The notes under the pieces are model-generated. The model was given only the letters and a program-made list of their open reading frames with translations, was not told the DNA's origin and searched no databases. The position numbers were made by a program, and so were the translations under genes. A DNA stretch of 64,000 bases from Cytobacillus sp. NJ13 (GTDB lineage Bacteria; Bacillota; Bacilli; Bacillales; Cytobacillaceae): the NCBI GenBank assembly GCA_030348385.1, contig JAUCFP010000006.1, positions 248,001 to 312,000 on the forward strand, given 5' to 3'. Shown piece after piece: positions 1-8,764 of this stretch. Position 1 is the stretch's first letter. Each line of letters starts with the position of its first letter.

Positions 1-1
1 T

Positions 2-1399
2 AAAAATATTGCCGGTATAAAAGAGAAAATAAAAGAGAGGGCCGGTAAAGCGAAACCTGGAGAGTGGATCATGGGGTGGGGATATGATGATACCCTCCTG
101 GAGGACAAGAGGCATCCGAACAGGTCTGATTTAGATCAAGCTGCCCCAAATAATCCCGTTTTTATCCGGCATATTTCAGGGCACTTTGGTGCTGCAAATT
201 CCAATGCTCTTGAATTGGCTGGAATTGATGAAAGCATTTCGAATCCTCATGGCGGGTACTTTACACGTGATGATAATGGAAGGCTGGATGGTGTCATTCA
301 CGAAATTCCTGCCCTGGAATTTATTTTTCCAGTGCTGCCATCTCCGTCAAGCAATGAACAAATCAGGAATATCGGGAATGCGGCGAAGGTGTACCTGTCT
401 CAGGGAATAACCACATGTACAGATGCCGGTGTGGGCCTTGACAGAGGAATAGAGGAATTAAATGCGCATATTGCCGCAATTAATTCAGGAAAGAATCCGA
501 TGAATATGCGGCTAATGATCTTGCATCATCTTTTAAGAGAGGGAAGTGTTTTTTCCGGTTATACTGCTGATCAGCTCGATCTTGAATTAAAGAGGCGCAC
601 CAAAAACAAAGTATCACTCGATAGTGCCAAATTATTTCAGGATGGCTCCATCCAGGGACTTACAGGTGCACTCCGCGACCCTTATTATTGTGATGAATCT
701 GTATATGGTGAGCTGCTGCATGATCAGGACACATTAGCAGAAGAAATGCTGGATCTCCATAATAGAGGATTTAGGATTGCGATTCATGGAAATGGAGATC
801 GGGCAATCGGATCTATCCTTGAGGCTTTCGATTATGTTTTGTCAAAAAGTCCGATGGAAGACCACAGGCATCGGATTGAACATGTACAGACTGCAGGCAG
901 TGAAGACCTTGAGGCCATGCAAAGATTAGGTGTTGCTGCTTCCTTTTTCATCAATCATGTTTACTATTGGGGAGATCGGCACCGCAGAATATTCCTGGGT
1001 GAAAAGAGAGCGGCCAGAATTAATCCATTGGCTGATGCGGTTGACCACAATTTGCTGTTCACGCTGCATTCTGATTGTCCTATTACACCAATTTCACCCC
1101 TGTTTTCCATATGGGCGGCTGTGTACCGAATCACTTTAGAAGGTGATGTGCTTGGAGACGATCAAAAAATTGATGTTCTGGACGCTTTAAAAGCAATGAC
1201 ATCTTACGGGGCAGCTCTGAACTTTGAAGAAGATTCCGCTGGCACTATTGAAGAAGGGAAAAGAGGAGATTTTGTTGTCCTGGATGCCGATCCTCTTACT
1301 TGTCCAGCAATGGAATTAAAGGATATTCCTATATTGGCGACCATTATTTCCGGTAAGGTTGTGTGGGAGAATAAAGAAAAAGCTTATACACATTCATAG
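2..1399 (+). CDS. Amidohydrolase family 3 (YtcJ-like), 5' end cut by window
   Basis: Metal-dependent amidohydrolase of the YtcJ type; substrate unknown. The first in-frame ATG is at 71, but the frame stays open to base 2 and encodes residues ending PGEWI just before it. PGEWI-x-G-x-G-x-D is typical of YtcJ-like proteins, so ATG 71 is internal and the true start lies outside the window. Visible motifs are HGNGDRAI (about residue 238 from ATG 71) and HRIEHVQ (about 267), which carry metal-site and catalytic histidines, and a C-terminal DFVVLD strand typical of the amidohydrolase composite domain. It probably hydrolyses an N-acyl or amide bond in the cytoplasm. The permease starting 143 bp downstream may import its substrate. 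Confidence 0.85.
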   Translation, partial: KNIAGIKEKIKERAGKAKPGEWIMGWGYDDTLLEDKRHPNRSDLDQAAPNNPVFIRHISGHFGAANSNALELAGIDESISNPHGGYFTRDDNGRLDGVIHEIPALEFIFPVLPSPSSNEQIRNIGNAAKVYLSQGITTCTDAGVGLDRGIEELNAHIAAINSGKNPMNMRLMILHHLLREGSVFSGYTADQLDLELKRRTKNKVSLDSAKLFQDGSIQGLTGALRDPYYCDESVYGELLHDQDTLAEEMLDLHNRGFRIAIHGNGDRAIGSILEAFDYVLSKSPMEDHRHRIEHVQTAGSEDLEAMQRLGVAASFFINHVYYWGDRHRRIFLGEKRAARINPLADAVDHNLLFTLHSDCPITPISPLFSIWAAVYRITLEGDVLGDDQKIDVLDALKAMTSYGAALNFEEDSAGTIEEGKRGDFVVLDADPLTCPAMELKDIPILATIISGKVVWENKEKAYTHS

Positions 1400-1430
1400 A
1401 TAACCACTATTCAAAAGATCCTCAATACTG

Positions 1431-1465
1431 AAGCAAACGTTGGGGGTCAGCTTTTGCTTCGTTTA
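1431..1465 (+). other. Imperfect hairpin between amidohydrolase and permease
   Basis: Arms GAAGCAAA and TTTGCTTC flank a 15-nt loop, followed by GTTTAAGG. The T-tract is short, so this is at best a weak terminator or processing site. Confidence 0.3.
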
Positions 1466-1542
1466 AGGATAAGGTATTAGCTCAACAAGATTAAGCAGTC
1501 ATTAGTAGATTTGAGAGAAGCCTTAAAAATGGAGGGGAAAAC

Positions 1543-3024
1543 ATGGAAGAAAGGGTACAGCTGGAAAAAACGTTTAAGCCGCAATGGGTTTGGGCTATTG
1601 CACTTGGTTCTGCCATTGGCTGGGGAGCCTTTATTCTGCCGGCTGAATGGATGGGGAAAGCAGGGCCAATTGGTGCGGTAATCGGATTAACCATTGGTGC
1701 TTTGTTAATGATGGTGATTGCCGTCAGCTATGGAGTTCTAATTGAAAAGTATCCTGTTTCCGGTGGTGAGTTTGCTTATGCCTATATCGGGTTTGGGAGG
1801 AAACATGCCTTTATTTGCGGATGGTTTCTAACACTTGGCTATATCTGTATTGTCGCCCTGAATGCATCTGCATTGGCATTGCTCGGAAAGTTTATGCTTC
1901 CCTCGCTGACAAACATCGGCTTGCTATATGAAATTGGCGGCTGGCAGGTATATCTGGGTGAAGTAGTAATAGCGACTGCTGCACTTCTAATCTTTGCCTA
2001 TTTTAATATAAAGGGTGCTTCCATTTCTGGCAGTCTCCAATATATATTCTGTATTATCCTCGTTGCTGGTGTGTTTCTTCTCACCATCAGCATGATTTTA
2101 AGTCCATCTTCAGATCTGTCAAATCTTCAGCCTTTTTTTAAACCGGGGATTCCTGCTCTTTCTGGAATCATCGCAATCATTGCTATTGCTCCATGGGCAT
2201 ATGTTGGGTTTGATAACATCCCGCAGGCGGCTGAAGAGTTTGATTTTCCTCCCAAAAAGGCATTTAAGCTTATTATTTATTCGTTAATTGTAGCTTGTGC
2301 TCTATACTCCTTTATGATTATTGCAACAGCAGTGGCAATGCCATGGCAAAACCTTGTTGCCGGTAAGCCGATTTGGGGGACAGGTGATGTCATCTCTGAT
2401 ACTTTAGGTGCCTTCGGAGTGCTTCTGCTCGCAATCTCCCTTTGTATGGGAGTATTCACAGGGCTTAACGGATTCTATGTATCTTCCAGCCGTTTATTGT
2501 TTGCGATGGGGAGAGCTAAAGTAGTTCCTAAAGCATTTTCCAAGCTTCACCCGAAGCATGGCACACCTTATGTAGGAGTCCTGTTCACATGTGCCCTGTG
2601 CCTGTTTGCTCCGTGGTTTGGCAGGCCCGTCCTATTATGGATTGTTGACATGTCAGCAACAGGAGTAACCATTGCATACTTTTATACTTGTTACACAGCC
2701 TATAAGCTATTCAGCTGGACAAAAGCAGCCGATGGGAAAATGGTCTCACCCGGCAAAAAACTGGTTGCTCTGATAGGTGCACTAAGCGGACTTGCATTTC
2801 TTGGATTGCTGCTCGTTCCCGGGTCTTCATCAGCGCTTGGAGCACCTTCACTGATCGCCTTAATCGTTTGGACAGTATTAGGATTAGCTTTCTATCTATA
2901 TAAAAGGAAAGAATACAATCAAATACCTAAAAGTACACTTGATTATTATATTTTAGGCAGTACAGATCCAAATGGGATGGAAGATAAGACTGATAGCCAG
3001 GCTAGTATCAAAATAGATGCTTAA
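1543..3024 (+). CDS. APC-family amino acid/polyamine permease
   Basis: Integral membrane amino acid permease of 493 aa with about 12 hydrophobic segments. The N-terminal helix carries IALGSAIGWGAF, the unwound helix-1 signature with which APC carriers bind the substrate backbone. A strong AGGGG-type ribosome binding site sits about 7 nt before the ATG. The C-terminal 45 residues are polar and cytoplasmic. It follows the amidohydrolase on the same strand and may form a uptake-hydrolysis unit with it, although a small hairpin separates them. Substrate cannot be read from sequence; family identity is secure. Confidence 0.88.
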   Translation: MEERVQLEKTFKPQWVWAIALGSAIGWGAFILPAEWMGKAGPIGAVIGLTIGALLMMVIAVSYGVLIEKYPVSGGEFAYAYIGFGRKHAFICGWFLTLGYICIVALNASALALLGKFMLPSLTNIGLLYEIGGWQVYLGEVVIATAALLIFAYFNIKGASISGSLQYIFCIILVAGVFLLTISMILSPSSDLSNLQPFFKPGIPALSGIIAIIAIAPWAYVGFDNIPQAAEEFDFPPKKAFKLIIYSLIVACALYSFMIIATAVAMPWQNLVAGKPIWGTGDVISDTLGAFGVLLLAISLCMGVFTGLNGFYVSSSRLLFAMGRAKVVPKAFSKLHPKHGTPYVGVLFTCALCLFAPWFGRPVLLWIVDMSATGVTIAYFYTCYTAYKLFSWTKAADGKMVSPGKKLVALIGALSGLAFLGLLLVPGSSSALGAPSLIALIVWTVLGLAFYLYKRKEYNQIPKSTLDYYILGSTDPNGMEDKTDSQASIKIDA

Positions 3025-3159
3025 TAGCTTAAGGTCAGTCGCCTGAGAAGTTCCGATAACGTCAGGAGATGCTATTCAACATAGATCATTTAACTGCCGA
3101 AAATTGATCTATCAAATTAACAGGGAATAGAAGGTTTGGCAAAAATAGAGCTGGATTTC

Positions 3160-3745
3160 CAATTCTAGTTCGAAGACGGGGCGGATTTAGACAGGAGAGA
3201 CCAAATAGCCCGAAGATGTTGTTAGTTCAGACAGGGATGCCAAGATTTAGCTTGTTGGTGTCCGAAGAAGGGGCAAGTTCAGCCAGGGAGAACTGGAAAT
3301 CGCCTGCTGGTGTGGTAAGAAGGGGCAGGTTCAGACAGGGAGAACCGGAAATACCCTGTTTGTGTCCAAAGACGAGGCAGGTTCAGACAGGGAAAACCGG
3401 AAATCGCCTGTTTGTGTCCGAAGATAAGGCTGGTTCAGACAGGGAGAACCGGAAATCGCCTGCTGGTGTCCGAAGATAGGGCTAGTTCAGACAGAGAGAA
3501 CCGGAAAAAGCCTGTTTGTGTCCGAAGAAGGGGCAGGTTCAGACAGGGAGAACCGGAAATACCCTGTTTGTGTCCAAAGACGAGGCAGGTTCAGACAGGG
3601 AAAACCGGAAATCGCCTGTTTGTGTCCGAAGAAGGGGCGTGTTCAGACAAGGAGAAGTGGAAATCGCCTGCTGGTGTCCGAAGATAGGGCAGGTTCAGAC
3701 AGGAATACTAAGAATTGGCTTGCTTGTCTGAAGATGGAGCAGCTG
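3160..3745. repeat. 52-bp tandem repeat array, about 11 units (array 1)
   Basis: Units of 52 bp carry the core GTCCGAAG, then GGGGCAGGTTCAGACAGG, then GAGAACCGGAAAT, and CCTGTTTGT. Central units are almost identical; the ends decay. The array fills the gap between the permease (ends 3024) and the lysR unit. Short ORFs that cross it in three frames encode repetitive Arg/Gly/Ser-rich peptides with no ribosome binding site and are artefacts. GTCCGAA and TTCAGAC can pair, giving one hairpin per unit. The same core and the same 52-bp period recur at 51650-51905. Confidence 0.9.
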
Positions 3746-3938
3746 AACAGGTAGATCCGGATCAATCCAACTCTTGTCCAATAAATGGGTTATTACAAAA
3801 CAGCCGTAATTAAATAGAAGAATGAATACTTTAATGAACAAGTTGTATTAGATAGTTATCATGAAGAATAGGTTATTCCACGTGCAGCTCCTTCATAGCC
3901 CAAAGCTCAATTAATAATAACTTTAACAGGAATAATTA

Positions 3939-3967
3939 TTGCCCCAATCATTATGTGATTGGGGCAA
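3939..3967. terminator. Strong hairpin downstream of lysR
   Basis: A perfect 12-bp stem, TTGCCCCAATCA paired with TGATTGGGGCAA, encloses a 5-nt loop. It lies 84 bp beyond the lysR stop and probably ends that minus-strand unit. There is no long T-tract on either side. Confidence 0.6.
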
Positions 3968-4050
3968 CTTGATATTTTATAGGACTTCTTCACAAAAACT
4001 TAACTACCCAGTCTGCAGCTCCTATTTCTACTGTAATCTTGCCAATGTCT

Positions 4051-4938
4051 TTATTGTCTTGATGATATAAATTCCATCAGCTTCCTGCTGGTATGTTTCA
4101 GTGCTTCCTCATGATAGATCATGTAAAAGTCCCGCTGCATTGTAATTCCGTCTATATTTAATTGTTTTAAAGTTCCGAGCCGAAGTTCTTTTTTTACAGC
4201 AGATTTTGAGATGATGGAAATTCCTAATCCCGCTTCTACGCAGGATTTAATGGCTTCGGTGTGTTTCAGCTCCATAATGACATTCAATTTGGATGCATCT
4301 ACATGGCATCTTCTAAAGGAATCCTCCATCACTTGCCTTGTTCCTGAACCTTTTTCCCGGATAATAATAGGAACTGACAGCAGCTCCTCAATGGTTATAT
4401 TGTCCGTCTTAATGAATTTATTCTCAGGAGAGGCTATGATAATCAACTCATCTTTGGCAAAAGGAACTTGTTTAAAGGCTGGGTAGGAGAGCATGGATTC
4501 AATGAACCCTAAATTGATTTCATGGTTTAACAGCTTCTCAACGATATGCCTGGAGTTATATACATTTAAATGCAAGCTGACTTTTGGATAGAGACTCGAA
4601 AAGTCAGCTAATAAAAAGGGGAGTACATGCTCCCCGATTGTTAAGCTGGCTCCGACCTTTAAGTCCCCATGTACACTTCCCTTTAATTCTTCAAGTTCAT
4701 TTTCAGTTTCATTCATTAAAGCTATCAGCTTTTTGACTTTATGATAGAGGATTTCGCCTGCAGGAGTCAGTGAGATTTTTTTTGTTGTCCGTTCAAAGAG
4801 CTGACAATCCCACTGTTCTTCGAGTTGTTTGATTTGAAGGCTGACACTGGATTGAGAGAGGTGAAGATCCTTGGCAGTCTGGGAAAAACTTTTATTATTT
4901 GCTGTGACATAAAATACTTTCAAATAGTCGAGGTTCAT
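4051..4938 (-). CDS. LysR-family transcriptional regulator (CysL/YeiE-like)
   Basis: LysR regulator of 295 aa. Residues 1-60 form the winged HTH (FSQTAKDLHLSQSSVSLQIKQLE). Residues 90-290 form the periplasmic-binding-like effector domain, including VGASLTIGEHVLPFLLADF, typical of CysL/CbbR-type LysR proteins. GAAGGAG lies 8 nt before the ATG. The gene follows the YeiH-family gene 59 bp downstream on the same strand, so regulator and target are co-oriented rather than divergent as is usual. In enterobacteria YeiE controls yeiH; a sulfur-related role here is inference. Confidence 0.85.
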   Translation of the reverse strand: MNLDYLKVFYVTANNKSFSQTAKDLHLSQSSVSLQIKQLEEQWDCQLFERTTKKISLTPAGEILYHKVKKLIALMNETENELEELKGSVHGDLKVGASLTIGEHVLPFLLADFSSLYPKVSLHLNVYNSRHIVEKLLNHEINLGFIESMLSYPAFKQVPFAKDELIIIASPENKFIKTDNITIEELLSVPIIIREKGSGTRQVMEDSFRRCHVDASKLNVIMELKHTEAIKSCVEAGLGISIISKSAVKKELRLGTLKQLNIDGITMQRDFYMIYHEEALKHTSRKLMEFISSRQ

Positions 4939-4951
4939 AAGTATTCTCCTT

Positions 4952-4992
4952 CAATCATGTAACTTCCCTCTCTCTATTGTAATCGATAGAGG
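4952..4992 (-). promoter_or_regulatory. Hairpin in the yeiH-lysR gap
   Basis: Arms TCTCTCTAT and ATAGAGGGA (one wobble) enclose an 8-nt loop between the two genes. There is no T-tract on the minus strand, so it is more likely an intercistronic control or processing element than a terminator. Confidence 0.35.
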
Positions 4993-4997
4993 GACAT

Positions 4998-6041
4998 TTA
5001 AAAAATTTTATATATCAAGAGCAGCAGAGGGGTTATGGCAAGAAGACCCAGAAAACCTGCTATGGCAACAGCTACTGGTTTAAAGCCTACTTTCACGAAG
5101 TCTTTCCATTTAATATTTAGCCCAAGCCCTGCCATTCCCATTGCGAGGAGGTAGGTGCTAAGCAGCAAAAGAATGCTGATGACACTTCCGGGAATGGAGA
5201 AGATAGTATTGATCAGGCTGGTAAGGAGAAATCCAAATATAAACCATGGGATTGGCAGCTTCCCTATATTCCGGCTTTTGCCGCCGTTTTTTCTGCTGTA
5301 AACAATACTGATAATAAGGGCAACTGGTATCAGCAATAATACTCTTCCGAGTTTAACCAGAATGGCAGAGTCACTGCTGACATCTCCGCCTGGAACACCT
5401 GCCGCCACTACATGGGCAAGTTCGTGCAGGGTTGCACCGGCTAACACACCATATTCCTGCTCGCTAATAGGCAGCAGAGGGAATAAAACAATATACAAAA
5501 TAGCCCCAATGGTCCCTAAAACGGCTATGCATGAAACTGCAACAGCGGTTTGCTCTTCCTTGCTTTTGACAATTGGCGCAATCGCAATAATGGCTGCCGC
5601 TCCGCAAATAGCAGTGCCAGCAGCAAGTAAAGCTGACAATTTCTTATTGATTCTGAACGCTTTCCCCAAAAGCAGGATGAAACTCATGGTAAAGACGATG
5701 ACCACAACATCAATGATCATGATTGAAAAACCTGCTGATATAATTTCCTGCAAATTCAGCCTAAAGCCCAGTAAAATAATCCCTGCACGAAGCAATACCT
5801 TGCTTGAGAACTGTACACCTGAATGAGCGTCCGCAGGTACAGATAGCGTATTTCCCCAAATGCCTCCCAGCAGAATGGAGAGGATCATGATTCCGAGAAT
5901 GGAGAAAAAGGGTAGATTGGCAATTTGGCCAGCCAGAACCGCAAGGAGGAGGGTCAGCAATAATCCTTTCGCAAACCCGATAGTCTTTTGTTTTTTTTTA
6001 GGTTCTTCTATTACATATTCTTGAATTTTTTGAGCTTCCAC
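4998..6041 (-). CDS. YeiH-family (UPF0324) putative sulfate exporter
   Basis: Membrane protein of 347 aa with about 10-11 hydrophobic helices and the family signatures AGTAICGAAAI and LHELAHVVAAG. A 30-residue polar N-terminus carries a KKKQK cluster, consistent with a cytoplasmic start. The family is annotated as a putative sulfate or anion exporter; transport has not been shown in Bacillus. The gene lies directly upstream of the LysR regulator, matching the yeiE-yeiH pairing of enterobacteria. Confidence 0.85.
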   Translation of the reverse strand: MEAQKIQEYVIEEPKKKQKTIGFAKGLLLTLLLAVLAGQIANLPFFSILGIMILSILLGGIWGNTLSVPADAHSGVQFSSKVLLRAGIILLGFRLNLQEIISAGFSIMIIDVVVIVFTMSFILLLGKAFRINKKLSALLAAGTAICGAAAIIAIAPIVKSKEEQTAVAVSCIAVLGTIGAILYIVLFPLLPISEQEYGVLAGATLHELAHVVAAGVPGGDVSSDSAILVKLGRVLLLIPVALIISIVYSRKNGGKSRNIGKLPIPWFIFGFLLTSLINTIFSIPGSVISILLLLSTYLLAMGMAGLGLNIKWKDFVKVGFKPVAVAIAGFLGLLAITPLLLLIYKIF

Positions 6042-6114
6042 AGGAAGATCCCCTTTCGTTCATTTGATACCTTAACCGTATCATAGGAAAGGAGAACCGC
6101 TTCACCGATTGTTT

Positions 6115-6127
6115 AATAAGGCTTATT
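6115..6127. promoter_or_regulatory. Candidate LysR box upstream of yeiH
   Basis: The dyad AATAAG-G-CTTATT contains the T-N11-A pattern typical of LysR-type binding sites. It lies 74-86 bp upstream of the YeiH start. Assigning it to the LysR protein encoded at 4051-4938 is inference. Confidence 0.4.
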
Positions 6128-6157
6128 GGATTTTTTAATGATTCAAACGTGTATGGC

Positions 6158-7087
6158 TTAAGCCCCTTTTTGCTGCAAAATAATGACTTCTTCTTCTTTT
6201 TCTTTCATTGAAAGGAATAATACTCCTGCAATGATGAATACTCCGCCAAGCAATTGATAGCTTCCGAAGGTTTCTTTTAGCCACAGGAAAGATATCATAG
6301 CTGCAACAAGAGGCTCAATACTGGATAAAAGACTGGTTTCTGTGGGTAAAAGATACTTCAGACTCCCTATATAGAGCAAAAAAGAGAGGGTGCTGATCAC
6401 AATAATGCTAATTAACATAGATAATGTGCCAATATTAAGGGCTCCTGCCATGTTGGAAAAGCTGAATGAAGGCGTCAGCAAATATAGGACGATTCCGCCA
6501 AGCAGCATTCCCCACCCGATGATCGTCATCGTCCCCCAGGTCTTAATGAGAGAAACAGGCTGCAATGTATAAAAGGCAAATCCCAGTGCCGTTAAAAACC
6601 CGATTAATAAAGCCTTATCCGATAACAGAATCTGGTCCAGAGATCCATTAGTAATAAGCAGAAAAATCCCTGATAGAGCGGTCACAATGGCAAGCAAATG
6701 AATCTTGGACGGCCATCTCCTGGACTCAATTGCCACATAAATCGTAATCAGCACCGGACCAGCGAATTGGAACAGGGTTGCTGTCACTGCATTGCTCACC
6801 TGAATGGTTTCAATAAAAGCATATTGCCCTCCAAGCATCCCCAAAACAGCAAAAAGGAGAAGCTGTATCCAGTGGCGGGGATACTTCCAAATCGCAAATA
6901 CATTTACTTTCCGGCATGATAAGAAAATGAGCGTGAAAATTCCTGCCGCAATCAATCTGACAACTAAATAATCGCTTGATGATAAGTGGGTTTCCTGAAA
7001 AAACCACTGCAGCATTGGACCAGATAATCCCCACAAAGAAGCTCCGCTTATGATCATGGCCAGTCCCAGCCTGCGTGAATTGCTCAT
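6158..7087 (-). CDS. EamA-family (DMT) transporter
   Basis: Drug/metabolite transporter of 309 aa with ten predicted helices as two EamA halves (about residues 8-140 and 155-295). GASLWGLSGP lies in helix 1, and a hydrophilic KEKEEE tail is cytoplasmic. A GGAG lies about 9 nt before the ATG. The gene is transcribed divergently from a MocR-type regulator, which usually controls such neighbours. The substrate is probably an amino acid or a vitamin B6 compound, by analogy with other MocR-EamA pairs. Confidence 0.88.
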   Translation of the reverse strand: MSNSRRLGLAMIISGASLWGLSGPMLQWFFQETHLSSSDYLVVRLIAAGIFTLIFLSCRKVNVFAIWKYPRHWIQLLLFAVLGMLGGQYAFIETIQVSNAVTATLFQFAGPVLITIYVAIESRRWPSKIHLLAIVTALSGIFLLITNGSLDQILLSDKALLIGFLTALGFAFYTLQPVSLIKTWGTMTIIGWGMLLGGIVLYLLTPSFSFSNMAGALNIGTLSMLISIIVISTLSFLLYIGSLKYLLPTETSLLSSIEPLVAAMISFLWLKETFGSYQLLGGVFIIAGVLFLSMKEKEEEVIILQQKGA

Positions 7088-7136
7088 GTTGTGTGTCTCC
7101 TTACTATATTTGTAATTATCATGTATTATAGATAAT

Positions 7137-7187
7137 AACTGGTGTTGTTAGAAGGGCCAGATTTTTATTATTGAAGGGGTCCAGTTT
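7137..7187. promoter_or_regulatory. Candidate MocR operator region
   Basis: The gap between the divergent genes carries two direct repeats, GAAGGGCCAGATTT (7151-7164) and GAAGGGGTCCAGTTT (7173-7187). An inverted AACTGG lies at 7137-7142. The second repeat doubles as the ribosome binding site of the MocR gene. Repeated sites of this kind fit autoregulation by MocR/PdxR proteins; binding is inferred. Confidence 0.45.
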
Positions 7188-7188
7188 A

Positions 7189-8580
7189 ATGTCCGAGTTA
7201 ACGCCAAATCTAGACTTTACAAGCGGTGAGGCACTATATGTGCAATTATATAAATATATTAAAAACGAAATTAAAACAGGTAATCTGGCGGTAATGGCAA
7301 AGCTCCCTTCCAAAAGGAAATTTGCCAGATATCTTGAGGTCAGTGAGAACACAATTGAATCTGCGTATGAACAGCTTATGGCTGAAGGTTATATCGAATC
7401 GAAGGCGCGCAAAGGATATTTTGTGTGTGAAGTTGAACAGTACCATTTTGCTTCAGAAAATGAAGAGCCTTTCGCTGAAGAAAAACAGCATACAGAGGGT
7501 AAGTACATTTATCATTTTACTCATTCAGGGGTGGATATCAGGACGTTCCCTTTTTCTGTTTTCCGGAAATTAACAAATCAAGTCCTGACAAAGGAAAATG
7601 GCGAGGTACTGATGCTTGGCCATCCTCAAGGTGAGCTGGAATTGCGGAACCAGATCGCGAAATATCTGTATAAATCCAGGGGTGTAAATTGTTCCTCAAG
7701 CCAAATCATTCTTGGTTCCGGGACACAATATCTAATGAAAATTTTATTGCAGCTGCTGGATGGAAGTATTTTTGCTGTCGAAAATCCGGGATATCACCGC
7801 AAGCTCGTCATCTTTGAAAAAGGAATGGACAATGTGAGGGACATTCCTCTTGATATAGATGGACTTATTTTATCAAAGCTGAAAAAATCAGGGGCAAACA
7901 TTGTCTTTGTCACACCATCACACCAATTCCCTTGCGGAATGATTATGCCTATTGCCAGAAGGATGCAGCTTTTAAAATGGGCAAAGGAAAAACCTGGCCG
8001 TTATATTATTGAAGATGATTATGACAGTGAATTCCGCTACACAGGCAAGCCGATTCCGGCCCTCCAGGGATTGGATAAAGATGAAAAAGTAATTTATATG
8101 GGCACATTCTCGAAAGCTCTGCTTCCTTCTCTTAGGATTAGTTATATGGTCCTTCCGATACCTTTGCTGGAGATTTATCAGGAAGATTATTTCTTTTATG
8201 CGCAAACTGTTTCCCGGACAGATCAGGAGATTTTGGTTAAATTTCTTCAGGAGGAGTACTGGGATAAGCATATTCAGAAAATGAGGGTCGTTTATCGTAA
8301 GAAAAGAGATATCCTAATTGCTGCCATATTGAGTTATTTCCCACCAGGTTCTGAAGTAATTGGACAGGACTCAGGTTTGCACATCTTACTTCGGCCAAAT
8401 AATGAAATGAATGAACAGCAGCTGATCATGAAAGCCTTAGAGGCAGGAATAAAAATTTATCCAGTATCTCAATTTGGAAAAAATGACGGTCACACTGTAT
8501 TGCTTGGTTTTGCCTTACTATCCGAAGAAGAGATATTTGAAGCAATAAGGGTGTTGGCCAGGGCATGGTTTGAATTGTAA
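7189..8580 (+). CDS. MocR-type PLP-dependent regulator (GntR HTH + aminotransferase)
   Basis: Regulator of about 463 aa. Residues 10-75 are a GntR winged HTH (LPSKRKFARYLEVSENTIESAYEQL). Residues 105-460 are an aminotransferase class I fold with EDDYDSEFRY and the PLP lysine in FSKALLPSLRI. ATG 7189 is chosen over an in-frame TTG at 7171 because GAAGGGG lies 9-10 nt before it. It probably senses PLP or an amino-PLP adduct and controls the divergent EamA gene. Confidence 0.88.
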   Translation: MSELTPNLDFTSGEALYVQLYKYIKNEIKTGNLAVMAKLPSKRKFARYLEVSENTIESAYEQLMAEGYIESKARKGYFVCEVEQYHFASENEEPFAEEKQHTEGKYIYHFTHSGVDIRTFPFSVFRKLTNQVLTKENGEVLMLGHPQGELELRNQIAKYLYKSRGVNCSSSQIILGSGTQYLMKILLQLLDGSIFAVENPGYHRKLVIFEKGMDNVRDIPLDIDGLILSKLKKSGANIVFVTPSHQFPCGMIMPIARRMQLLKWAKEKPGRYIIEDDYDSEFRYTGKPIPALQGLDKDEKVIYMGTFSKALLPSLRISYMVLPIPLLEIYQEDYFFYAQTVSRTDQEILVKFLQEEYWDKHIQKMRVVYRKKRDILIAAILSYFPPGSEVIGQDSGLHILLRPNNEMNEQQLIMKALEAGIKIYPVSQFGKNDGHTVLLGFALLSEEEIFEAIRVLARAWFEL

Positions 8581-8724
8581 AACCTAAAAAGTGGTGATTT
8601 AGCATTCGCAGCTTATCAAGAACCATAATGTGGAGAACATTTGCAGGATTTCTAAAGTAGTTATTAATGCTCATTTTACCAAGTAAAGCGAACTGTTTGT
8701 CCATTCAGTACGTTTCCATTTATA

Positions 8725-8740
8725 ACAGGCTTTAGCCTGT
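8725..8740. promoter_or_regulatory. Inverted repeat upstream of AcfC-like gene
   Basis: The dyad ACAGGCT-TT-AGCCTGT lies 25 bp before the start codon, just ahead of the GGAGG. It could be an operator or a small RNA hairpin. No T-tract follows. Confidence 0.4.
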
Positions 8741-8764
8741 AAAATTAGATGGAGGTTTTCTTGA

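Noticed and set aside
3160..3745. CRISPR array
   Set aside because: Units are contiguous 52-bp repeats without unique spacers, and no cas genes are nearby.
3216..3754. Several overlapping ORFs of 71-91 aa in three frames
   Set aside because: They translate the 52-bp repeat array in different frames, have no RBS, and give repetitive Arg/Gly/Ser-rich peptides.
5362..5826. 154-aa ORF on the plus strand
   Set aside because: It is antisense to the well-supported YeiH-family gene and has no RBS or recognisable domain.
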